The translations under genes and the position numbers were made by a program. Source: Flavisolibacter tropicus (GTDB lineage Bacteria; Bacteroidota; Bacteroidia; Chitinophagales; Chitinophagaceae). From it: a stretch of DNA of 64,000 nt. Location of the stretch: positions 3,778,001 through 3,842,000 of the forward strand of contig NZ_CP011390.1 of NCBI RefSeq assembly GCF_001644645.1, written 5' to 3'. Positions 8,806 to 16,604 of this stretch are shown here, piece by piece (within the stretch, counting starts at the first letter, position 1; each line of letters opens with the position of its first letter). The notes under the pieces are model-generated. The model was not told the origin of the DNA and made no database searches. It saw only the letters and a program-made list of their open reading frames with translations.

Positions 8806-9714
8806 TTAATCAAACTTCGAAGCATCTACCGCAGGTGTCCATTTGCTTTTTGGCTCATAGTAGTTCCAAAGCAGCTGTGATATTTTGCGGGTGAGTACCC
8901 AAGCTTCATTTTCGTTATTCCAACTGGAGTCCTGGTTGTTTTTACTCATTATACAAAATACGTATTCTGCTTTATTACCTTTAACCAGCAAGGTTTCATT
9001 ACGCGTTTGATTCACCGCGCCATTCTTCGAATATACTAGAGCGTTAGGTGGCAATTGTGAAATAGCTACTTCGTCATAATAATTTCGATTTAATAAGCGA
9101 AGCATTTTATCAGATGCCGCATTTGAAATCACTTCACCTTTATAGATCTTTTCAAACAGCGAGGCCATTTCCTTAGGTGAGGATTGTCCCCAGCCGTATT
9201 GCGAGCGGTTGGCTTCACGGCCCGGTGTACGAGAATTGACACGTGTATTTACAAAGCCCATACTATCCAGGATTTCATTTATACGGGTACCCTTGCCGGC
9301 TAGGCTTTGTAACCACAAACTGGCCGTATTGTCGCTCGTGGTAAGCATCAACATCATCACTTTGCTTAATTGAATTTTTTCGTCTTGTTTGAAGGAGCCC
9401 AGAATGTCTTCGCCCTCATACAATAAGCTATCGCGGTAGGTGAGAGGCTGATGATACTGTAGCTCTCCACGGTTGATCTTATCCATTACACCTACCAGTA
9501 TAGGAACCTTTACCATACTGGCAGTAGGGAATACTGTATCGGCATTAATGTTTACCACTTTATTAGAGTGCAGGTCTTTTACATAAACACCTATATCACC
9601 CTTAAAATCTTTGACCAATACTTCCAGCTGTTGCTGTAATTTTTTATCAACTTTTTGTGCTGTAACAAATAGGTGGCTACTTACCAGCGCACATAGAACC
9701 AGGATACGTTTCAT
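8806..9714 (-). CDS. Exported class A beta-lactamase-like serine hydrolase
   Basis: A 302-residue protein with a signal peptide (1-19, cleavage near TAQ). It carries the serine penicillin-recognising fold motifs: SMVK (Ser66, Lys69), SDN (127-129) and KNG (230-232, in place of the usual KTG/KSG). The omega-loop region (about 160-182, RTPGREANRSQYG) has no recognisable ExxxN motif. The glutamate that deacylates beta-lactams in true class A enzymes may therefore be missing. It may be a peptidoglycan-interacting or other serine hydrolase rather than a resistance enzyme. The gene begins 6 bases after the stop of the M20 amidohydrolase, suggesting an operon. Confidence 0.85.
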   Translation of the reverse strand: MKRILVLCALVSSHLFVTAQKVDKKLQQQLEVLVKDFKGDIGVYVKDLHSNKVVNINADTVFPTASMVKVPILVGVMDKINRGELQYHQPLTYRDSLLYEGEDILGSFKQDEKIQLSKVMMLMLTTSDNTASLWLQSLAGKGTRINEILDSMGFVNTRVNSRTPGREANRSQYGWGQSSPKEMASLFEKIYKGEVISNAASDKMLRLLNRNYYDEVAISQLPPNALVYSKNGAVNQTRNETLLVKGNKAEYVFCIMSKNNQDSSWNNENEAWVLTRKISQLLWNYYEPKSKWTPAVDASKFD

Positions 9715-9720
9715 GATGGA

Positions 9721-11025
9721 TTAAATGCTTTTCTTGTAAACCTTTGAATAGTCGAGTACCAACTGCACCAATGTTTTTACTCCGGTTTTCATGCCGCTTT
9801 CATCTATTTGAAAATCGGGTGTGTGGTGCGCAGCCGTGGTTTTAGGATCTTTGTTAGCAGACATACCACCTACATATAAATAGAGTGATGGTATCTTTTC
9901 ACTAAAGAACGAAAAGTCCTCTGCACCCATGACAGCGTTCATTACTTGTGCATTACCATTGGTAGCTTTTTGTAATGAAGGCAACATAGCTTGCGTCAAT
10001 TTAGGATCGTTGTAGGTAACGCCTGTTTTAGCTTCTATGGTTACTTCTGCAGTGGCACCAGAAGCTTCTGCAATATTTTTTGCTGTTCGCTCAATACGCG
10101 CCCATACATCATCACGCATTCCTTTATCCAGGGTGCGAATGGTACCACTTAAGGTTGCTTCTTCTGGAATAATGTTTTCACGAACACCGCCTTTAAAAAC
10201 GGTTGTTGAAATGACCACAGGATTTTGTGTAAGGTCGGATTGGCGGCTTACAATAGTTTGCAGGCTGTTGATGATCTGCGCACCAATAGCCACTGGGTCA
10301 ATACCTAACCAAGGTTGCGCACCATGCGATTGGCGACCTTTTATTTTAATGCTAAACCAATCGGATTCTGCCATCATCCCTTTCTCGCGGTACTTGATCT
10401 GGCCTACGGGTGTTTGCGCATTTATGTGCAGACCAAACATGGCATCTACTTTTGGATTATCTAACACACCTTCTTTGATCATTAGTGCGGCACCGCCTTC
10501 TTCACCAGCAGGAGCACCTTCTTCTGCAGGTTGAAATACAAATTTCACAGTACCCGCCAGATCGTTTTTCATACCAGAGAGAATTTCCGCAGCTGTCATT
10601 AACATAGCTACGTGCGTATCATGACCACAGGCATGCATGACGCCCACCTCCTGTCCGTTATAAGTAGTTTTCTCTTTTGAAGCAAAAGGAAGATCCACAC
10701 GTTCTGTAACAGGCAATGCATCCATATCAGCCCGGAGACCAACTACAGGGCCAGGCTTACCACCTTTTAAAATACCAACCACTCCTGTTTTTCCTACACC
10801 TTCTTTTACTTCCAAGCCTAAAGAGCGCAGGTGCTGGGCCACAATCTTGGCTGTGCGAAATTCTCTGTTGCCCAATTCAGGATGCTGGTGAAAATCTCTG
10901 CGCCAGGCAATGGTTTTAGGTTCTAACTTTTTTACCAATGCATCAAGAGGATCGACACTAGCAGTCTGCGCTTCACTTCGTATAATCGTTGACGTTAGTA
11001 AGGTTGTAAGAATTATATTTCTCAT
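9721..11025 (-). CDS. Exported M20 family amidohydrolase
   Basis: A 434-residue dinuclear metal amidohydrolase related to hippurate hydrolase, IAA-amino acid hydrolase and N-acyl amino acid deacylases. It has a signal peptide (1 to about 20). Metal-binding motifs include HACGHDTH (131-138) and the PAEEG glutamates (about 167-170). A dimerisation insert lies in the middle and a late AEDFSFFSEKIP motif carries more ligand residues. It likely releases amino acids from N-acyl or peptide conjugates in the periplasm. It is first in a probable two-gene unit with the beta-lactamase-like gene. Confidence 0.9.
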   Translation of the reverse strand: MRNIILTTLLTSTIIRSEAQTASVDPLDALVKKLEPKTIAWRRDFHQHPELGNREFRTAKIVAQHLRSLGLEVKEGVGKTGVVGILKGGKPGPVVGLRADMDALPVTERVDLPFASKEKTTYNGQEVGVMHACGHDTHVAMLMTAAEILSGMKNDLAGTVKFVFQPAEEGAPAGEEGGAALMIKEGVLDNPKVDAMFGLHINAQTPVGQIKYREKGMMAESDWFSIKIKGRQSHGAQPWLGIDPVAIGAQIINSLQTIVSRQSDLTQNPVVISTTVFKGGVRENIIPEEATLSGTIRTLDKGMRDDVWARIERTAKNIAEASGATAEVTIEAKTGVTYNDPKLTQAMLPSLQKATNGNAQVMNAVMGAEDFSFFSEKIPSLYLYVGGMSANKDPKTTAAHHTPDFQIDESGMKTGVKTLVQLVLDYSKVYKKSI

Positions 11026-11710
11026 GTGTTATATGTTCTTTCTTAAATATAGCATACATTAATTGACCGTGAGCAGAAAGAGGTCGGAATAGAGAGTAGC
11101 TTTTTACATCAAACACATTGTTGCGTTTCATCATATCATTAATATTCCACCTTCCGTCCAGCCATTCTTTTTAAACAAATCAAACAAAGTATCGCATTGT
11201 TTCAACTACAGCATCACGTTCTGCATGGAACCTAGCTATGGCTATACTTAATATTTGATCACGTTTGACCAACTCCGTAACATTACGGAGTTGGTCAAAC
11301 GTAGGGTTAGATATATATAAACGTTACTGAAGTTTTGGGTAAGAGAATCACTGCGGTTGACTTTTCCTGGAATACAAAAGGTGGCAAGTGTGCGACTCGC
11401 TTAATAGAATTGAATTAAGAAAAAGACGAGGAATCTGTTTTTGTTTCTGAAAACAAAATGTAAAGCCCATTCACAGAGCAATACAAATTCTCTTGAAGAC
11501 ACTCCATGCCTTTGTATACCATAAATAATTTGAAAGGAAAAGGAAAGACTTATAGACTATTGATGGAACAATGAATGTGTTCAATTGAATGAATTTATTA
11601 GCAAGACCCTATTTCTTTCTTCCATTAAGAATTGCATTGTTCATGTTGTAGGACCTTCTAACCAGTCTCTAATTAGTGCCTTTATTCTTTTTGAGTAAAT
11701 TTAAGCCGCT
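11026..11710. other. 685-bp gene-free spacer
   Basis: No convincing gene. On the minus strand, reading from about 11323 down to 11210, there is a 47-codon open stretch that runs through the palindrome at 11261-11302 and ends with a TGA. A second open stretch runs from about 11190 into the start of the M20 gene in another frame. Neither has a recognisable product. They could be the residue of a decayed gene or chance. The part from 11310 to 11710 shows nothing I can name. Confidence 0.5.
11261..11302. repeat. Perfect 42-bp palindrome
   Basis: Twenty bases (11261-11280, ending AACTCCGTAA) are followed by CA and then the exact reverse complement (11283-11302). It is not followed by a T-run in either direction, so it does not look like a normal terminator. 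It could be a dyad operator, a cruciform or a fused inverted repeat. Confidence 0.8.
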
Positions 11711-12948
11711 ATGATGCTGCGTCACATTCCATTCCTCAAAAACGTATTTCTGTACAGCATTACAGCATTTGGTGGTCCGCAGGCACACATGGCTATGATG
11801 CTTAAAAACTTTGTGCATCAAACGCCTTATGTAACAGAAGAAGAATTACTGGAATACAATGCGTTTTGCAATTTATTGCCAGGCGCTTCCTCCACACAGA
11901 CCGTTACATTAATTGGTTATAAAAGGGGTGGTATTTGGTTGGCCATCTTTACTTTATTGGTTTGGATCTTACCAGGGTGCTTTTTAATGGGCGCCTTTTC
12001 TTTTTACTTTCTTATATAGATCAGAAGACCCTGCATACTGACATCTTTAAATTCATTCCGTCACTGGCGGTAGGCTTTTTGGCGTATGCATCGGTGGCGG
12101 CCTTTCGTATCTCTATTAAGAATACAATCACCTGGTGTATCATGGCGTTTTGTGTGTTTGCTACTTATGCTGCCTTCCGATCGCCATGGATCTTTCCCTC
12201 TTTGATTGTATTAGGCGGTGCCATCACCAACCTAAGTAAGAAGCGCATCCCGCAAAAAGAGGTAGTATCAAAAAAGATAAAGTGGGGTAATATCTGGCTC
12301 TTTGCTGCTTTATTCTTAATAGCCGGGGTAACCAGTGAGGTAGCCCGTAAAAATGACTGGCCCAACCGAAAGCCCATTAACCTGTTTGAAAACATGTACC
12401 GGATGGGTAGCCTGGTATTTGGCGGTGGCCACGTATTGATGCCCATGATGTATGAACAGTTTTCAGTACGTCCGGAGGTAGTTAAACAAAAGAACCCGAA
12501 TGTGGTTTCAATAAATAAAGAGGATATGACCACAGGGATGGGTATTGTTCGAGCTATGCCTGGGCCGGTATTTTCCATTGCTTCCTTTACAGGAGGCATG
12601 GCTTTAAAGAATCAAGGGCCAACTATGCAGGTCATAGGTTGTATCATTGGCACTATTGCCATCTTTTTACCCAGCGCATTATTGGTACTTTTTTTCTTTC
12701 CTATTTGGCATAACCTGAAACGCTATGCAGTGATCTACCGCTCATTGGAAGGGATTAATGCAGCAGTGGTAGGGATTGTGATTGCCTCTACCTTATATAT
12801 CATGAAGGATATTACGCTGATTGACGGGAGCATTAACAGCTTGATTAATGTAGCAGTAATCCTGGCTACTTTCGGATTGCTACAGTTTACCCGCATTGCT
12901 TCACCCATTATAGTTGCTGTTTGCCTGCTTTTAGGCTACTTACTTTGA
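11711..12948 (+). pseudogene. chrA: Chromate transporter (CHR family), interrupted by a frameshift
   Basis: Two overlapping + strand frames together encode one two-domain CHR-family transporter. The first (from ATG 11711) gives the N-terminal part ([25 protein letters not shown]) and stops at 12017-12019. The second continues from about 12003 ([19 protein letters not shown]) to the stop at 12946-12948, with the second CHR domain (FGGGHVLMPMM, MPGPVFSIASFTGG). Restoring one T in the TTTTT run near 12000-12005 yields 413 codons without interruption (412 aa, normal for the family). So it is either a recent pseudogene or a one-base sequencing/assembly error. Function would be chromate or sulfate-like anion transport. 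The 3' end overlaps the convergent nadD by 13 bases. Confidence 0.85.
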
Positions 12949-13520
12949 AGCTTTTTAAAGAAGCGATTAGTTACAATCTCACTTTCTACACTTTCTGGAA
13001 CCAGGTACTTAATAGACTTGCCCTGCTGTATAGCTTCACGGATATGAGTAGCAGATATCTCCAACAAGGGAGCATTCATTACTTGTACAGATGCCCCCAA
13101 GGTATTTTCTACAGGAAAACCAGGGCGTTCATATACCAAGATAGGGTAGTGATTAATAACAGCTTCGGCATTCTTCCACTTTCCAAGGTTCTGAAAACTA
13201 TCGCTTCCCATGATAATACTAAACTCATAAGCCGGATGCTTTTCTTTCAAATAAGCCAAGGTATGGGAAGTATAAGAAGGTTTAGGGAGAGAAAACTCGA
13301 TATCAGAAGCCTTTAAACGATCATCTCCCTCTACTGCTTTTTGCACCAAATGAAGACGATCGAACTCGTTTAACAGGGTAGCCGAATGCTTAAAAGGGTT
13401 CTGGGGAGAAAGCACAAACCAAACTTTTTGAAGGTTGGTTTCATTAAGAATGTGGTTTGCAATGATCAGGTGCCCAATATGGATAGGGTTAAACGAACCA
13501 AAATAAAGACCCACCTTCAT
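12936..13520 (-). CDS. nadD: Nicotinate-nucleotide adenylyltransferase
   Basis: Converts nicotinate mononucleotide to deamido-NAD in NAD synthesis. The nucleotidyltransferase signature GSFNPIHIGHL is at the N-terminus, and the ISATHIREAI (ISxTxxR) motif is near residue 155. 194 aa, typical of the family. The other NAD gene of the window, nadA, is 15 kb away. feoA lies 21 bases upstream on the same strand, so they may be co-transcribed. Confidence 0.93.
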   Translation of the reverse strand: MKVGLYFGSFNPIHIGHLIIANHILNETNLQKVWFVLSPQNPFKHSATLLNEFDRLHLVQKAVEGDDRLKASDIEFSLPKPSYTSHTLAYLKEKHPAYEFSIIMGSDSFQNLGKWKNAEAVINHYPILVYERPGFPVENTLGASVQVMNAPLLEISATHIREAIQQGKSIKYLVPESVESEIVTNRFFKKLQSK

Positions 13521-13541
13521 AGATTACTGCGTATTCTTGTT

Positions 13542-13760
13542 TTATTTCTCAATAATAATTTCACCAGCCTCGCTCTTCCTTAGGCTTAATGAATAACCAG
13601 CCACCCGTACAGAGATTGGATCTCCTAAAGGAGCTACCTGCTCTACTACAATCTCTTCACCAGGAATACAACCCATCTCCATCAACTTTAACTGCAAATC
13701 TGGACTCTGAAAGGCCTTAATCTTTGCTCTATCACCCTGTCTTAACTCAGATAACTTCAT
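13542..13760 (-). CDS. feoA: FeoA family protein
   Basis: A small SH3-like cytosolic partner of FeoB. I take the start at ATG 13760 (MKLSELRQGD, 72 aa). A longer frame upstream would add 31 non-conserved residues and overlap the divergent ybeY. Motifs KLMEMGCIPGEEI and LRKSEAGEI are typical. It is separated from feoB by 4.9 kb, so in this genome the Feo system is split over two loci. Confidence 0.88.
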   Translation of the reverse strand: MKLSELRQGDRAKIKAFQSPDLQLKLMEMGCIPGEEIVVEQVAPLGDPISVRVAGYSLSLRKSEAGEIIIEK

Positions 13761-13820
13761 TTTAAAAGAATATTTACCAAAGCTATGGCAAGTAAGCGTA
13801 CCCTTTCCGAATTTTGACCC

Positions 13821-14273
13821 ATGCGTAAAGAAATTAACAACATTCACTTCCACTACCTAACCTCACGCTTTCATTTCACTAATCGCACCCAGCTTAAAGC
13901 CTACCTTAACAGGGTAGCTAAAAGAGAAAAACACACAATAGATACCATTAACTACATCTTTTGTGATGACGCTTACCTCTTAGAGATAAATAAACAATAC
14001 CTTAAACACGACACCTATACTGACATTGTAACCTTTCAGCTCAACCTGAAAGGAGAGGCTCTGCTTTCCGACGTTTACATAAGTGTGGAAAGAGTGAAGG
14101 AAAACGCCCTACAACACAACACTACCTTTACCCATGAGCTTCACCGTGTGATCTTTCATGGACTATTACACCTCTGCGGGTACAAAGACAAGAGTAAAGC
14201 TGATAAAGATGAGATGCGCAGACAAGAAGACAAGTGCTTAAACAACTACTTTGTTCCACGTGGAACCAATTAA
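13821..14273 (+). CDS. ybeY: Endoribonuclease YbeY (16S rRNA maturation)
   Basis: Zinc-dependent RNase acting in 16S rRNA 3'-end maturation and ribosome quality control. The metal motif H-x3-H-x5-H is visible in HRVIFHGLLHLCGY (about residues 122-135). 150 aa, normal length. The last codons (FVPRGTN) are encoded by a parS-like palindrome, so the gene end and a putative ParB site are superimposed. It is divergent from feoA, with only 60 bases between. Confidence 0.93.
   Translation: MRKEINNIHFHYLTSRFHFTNRTQLKAYLNRVAKREKHTIDTINYIFCDDAYLLEINKQYLKHDTYTDIVTFQLNLKGEALLSDVYISVERVKENALQHNTTFTHELHRVIFHGLLHLCGYKDKSKADKDEMRRQEDKCLNNYFVPRGTN
14252..14267. promoter_or_regulatory. parS-like ParB binding site 1
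   Basis: TGTTCCACGTGGAACC contains the perfect 14-bp palindrome GTTCCACGTGGAAC. It matches the bacterial parS consensus TGTTNCACGTGNAACA in all but the last base. It lies within the last codons of ybeY. Confidence 0.75.
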
Positions 14274-14311
14274 TTCCACAGCTCAGGTATTCCACGACCC
14301 AACAACAACAG

Positions 14312-14327
14312 TGTTCCACGTGGAACT
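14312..14327. promoter_or_regulatory. parS-like ParB binding site 2
   Basis: TGTTCCACGTGGAACT, the same 14-bp palindrome, lies exactly 60 bases after site 1 in the ybeY-mnmG spacer. Two perfect copies so close together argue against chance. Confidence 0.78.
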
Positions 14328-14368
14328 AGAAAGGGAAGCTTTAACAAGTTTCCCTTTCTTCATTATGA

Positions 14369-14376
14369 TAACTTTG
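14369..14376 (+). promoter_or_regulatory. Candidate -7 box of mnmG
   Basis: TAACTTTG matches TAnnTTTG and lies 7 bases before the mnmG ATG. A -33 element is not obvious, and the site is 40 bases from the second parS palindrome. Confidence 0.35.
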
Positions 14377-14383
14377 TAACCTT

Positions 14384-16246
14384 ATGTTTCAAGCTTATGA
14401 TATAATAGTGGTAGGTGCCGGTCATGCCGGTTGTGAAGCCGCCGCAGCTGCTGCCAATATGGGCTCAAAAGTGTTACTGGTAACCATGAACATGCAAACC
14501 ATAGCACAGATGAGTTGTAACCCTGCCATGGGAGGAATAGCAAAAGGACAAATAGTTAGAGAAATAGATGCCTTAGGAGGTTACTCAGGTATAGTATCCG
14601 ATGCCTCTATGATTCAGTTTCGTATGCTGAACCGTTCAAAGGGACCCGCTATGTGGAGTCCTAGAACACAGAACGATCGTATGCTCTTTGCACAGAAGTG
14701 GAGAGAGATGTTAGAGAATACGCCCAATGTAGACTTCTACCAAGATATGGTAAGAGAACTGGTTGTAGAGAATAACAAAGTAACAGGGGTTGTAACAGGG
14801 CTAGGTCATACTATAAAGGCCAAAGCTGTAGTATTAACCAATGGAACTTTTTTAAATGGGGTTATCCATATAGGGGAGAAGCGATTAGGTGGAGGCCGTG
14901 TAGCAGAAAGAGCTGCACAAGGATTAACAGAGCAATTAGTTAGTCTAGGCTTTGAAAGCGACCGTTTAAAAACAGGTACACCTCCAAGAGTAGATGGACG
15001 TTCTTTGGACTATTCTAAAATGGAAGAGCAAAAAGGGGATGAGGAGATAGGTAGCTTTTCTTACTTAGATGTAGAGCGTCCAAAAGAACAGCGAAGCTGC
15101 TGGATCACTTATACTAATCAAGAAGTACATGATTTATTAAAGACCGGCTTTGATCGCAGCCCTATGTTTACGGGAAGAATAGAAGGCGTGGGTCCTCGCT
15201 ATTGTCCTAGTATAGAAGATAAGATCAACCGCTTTGCTGAAAGAGACCGTCATCAGCTATTTGTAGAACCAGAAGGTTGGAATACGGTGGAGATCTATGT
15301 AAATGGTTTCTCTACATCCCTTCCAGAAGAAGTACAATATGAAGCGCTGCGTAAAGTGCAAGGCTTTGAGAATGTACGGTTCTTCCGTCCGGGTTATGCT
15401 ATTGAATACGACTTCTTTCCACCTACACAGTTGAGCTATACCCTAGAAACCAAGGCTATTGAAAACTTATTCTTTGCAGGCCAGATAAATGGCACAACAG
15501 GATATGAAGAAGCTGCATGTCAAGGATTGATGGCAGGTATCAATGCACATCAAAAAGTGATCAATGATGCTCCCTTAATCTTAAAGCGCAGTGAAGCATA
15601 TATCGGTGTATTAATTGATGACCTGATTTCAAAAGGTACGCAAGAGCCTTACCGCATGTTTACCTCACGAGCAGAATTCAGAACTCTTTTACGCCAGGAC
15701 AATGCAGACTTGCGCTTAACTGAGACGAGCTATCGTATGGGCTTGGCAACAGAGGGCCGAATGCAAAAGATGCTGAAAAAGAGGAGAGAAGTGGAAGAAG
15801 TAAAAACCATATTGAGCACTACGGCGATGGAACCAGCAGAAATAAATCCCTTCTTTGAAAGCATTGAAAGCGCGTCTATCAATGAAAAACAAAAGCTGGA
15901 GAAAATCATATTGCGCCCCAACGTACAGCTGCATGATATCATGAAGCAGGTGCCTAAAGTAGAAGAAGCCTTGAAAGGATATGAAGAAGAAGCTGTAGAG
16001 CAAGCTGAGATCCAGGTGAAGTACCAGGTATATATAGATAAAGAAAAAGAACTGGTGAACAGGATGAGTCAGATGGAGAACCTGGCCATACCTGAACATT
16101 TTGACTACAAACGCATTATAGCCTTGGGCGCAGAAGCGAGAGAAAAACTAACAAAGGCTAAACCAAGAACACTTGGTCAGGCCAGCCGGATCTCTGGAAT
16201 TAATCCAAGTGATGTACAGATACTGATGATTTATATGGGGAGGTAG
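14384..16246 (+). CDS. mnmG: tRNA uridine-5-carboxymethylaminomethyl modification enzyme
   Basis: FAD-binding partner of MnmE that modifies U34 of several tRNAs. N-terminal FAD motif GAGHAGCEAAAAAA, then SCNPAMGGIAKGQIVREIDALGG, the ATG-family motif LKTGTPPR and GTTGYEEAACQG. A C-terminal helical domain binds MnmE and tRNA (about 540-620). Full length (620 aa). In many bacteria gidA/mnmG lies near the replication origin and parAB, consistent with the two parS-like sites just upstream. Confidence 0.96.
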   Translation: MFQAYDIIVVGAGHAGCEAAAAAANMGSKVLLVTMNMQTIAQMSCNPAMGGIAKGQIVREIDALGGYSGIVSDASMIQFRMLNRSKGPAMWSPRTQNDRMLFAQKWREMLENTPNVDFYQDMVRELVVENNKVTGVVTGLGHTIKAKAVVLTNGTFLNGVIHIGEKRLGGGRVAERAAQGLTEQLVSLGFESDRLKTGTPPRVDGRSLDYSKMEEQKGDEEIGSFSYLDVERPKEQRSCWITYTNQEVHDLLKTGFDRSPMFTGRIEGVGPRYCPSIEDKINRFAERDRHQLFVEPEGWNTVEIYVNGFSTSLPEEVQYEALRKVQGFENVRFFRPGYAIEYDFFPPTQLSYTLETKAIENLFFAGQINGTTGYEEAACQGLMAGINAHQKVINDAPLILKRSEAYIGVLIDDLISKGTQEPYRMFTSRAEFRTLLRQDNADLRLTETSYRMGLATEGRMQKMLKKRREVEEVKTILSTTAMEPAEINPFFESIESASINEKQKLEKIILRPNVQLHDIMKQVPKVEEALKGYEEEAVEQAEIQVKYQVYIDKEKELVNRMSQMENLAIPEHFDYKRIIALGAEAREKLTKAKPRTLGQASRISGINPSDVQILMIYMGR

Positions 16247-16258
16247 AACTGGGAGAAT

Positions 16259-16278
16259 AGCTGCAAGCTACACGCTGT
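16259..16278. repeat. Dispersed 20-base spacer word
   Basis: AGCTGCAAGCTACACGCTGT occurs here and as its exact reverse complement at 39071-39090. This spacer (16247-16604, 358 bp) otherwise holds low-complexity GTTGAAAAGTTGATAAG-like words and the terminator at 16526-16556. No gene was seen in it. Confidence 0.5.
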
Positions 16279-16525
16279 AAGCTGCAAGCCAAACAGCCGT
16301 GAGGGGAAGGGGTTTAGTAATGGAACAGGTTGAAAGGTTGGCTAGTTGAAAAGTTGATAAGGAAGAGAAGAAGAACACTTAGCTGTTGGAAGAAAGAAGA
16401 ATGAACAGGGAAGAAGAACATGAATAATGAGTCTGAGGATTAGCAGGTGTTGAATTAATTAGTCCATTCTACTCTTCTATTTAAAGAGAACATTTGCAGG
16501 ATATAAAATCATTTAAAAGAAAAAT

Positions 16526-16556
16526 AAACCCCACAACAGTTATTGTTGTGGGGTTT
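16526..16556. terminator. Bidirectional terminator between mnmG and the helicase gene
   Basis: A 13-bp perfect stem (AAACCCCACAACA / TGTTGTGGGGTTT) with a 5-base loop and flanking A/T tracts lies between two convergent genes. Confidence 0.88.
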
Positions 16557-16604
16557 TGCTTTATTTATATCATATAATATTGATTATCAATAATTTATGT
16601 CATA

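Noticed and set aside
11711..12948. Programmed -1 frameshifting in the chromate transporter
   Set aside because: The local sequence is not a canonical X-XXY-YYZ slippery site and no strong downstream structure was evident. Mutation or sequencing error is simpler.
13761..13853. Longer start for feoA
   Set aside because: The extra 31 residues are not like the family and would overlap the divergent ybeY start.
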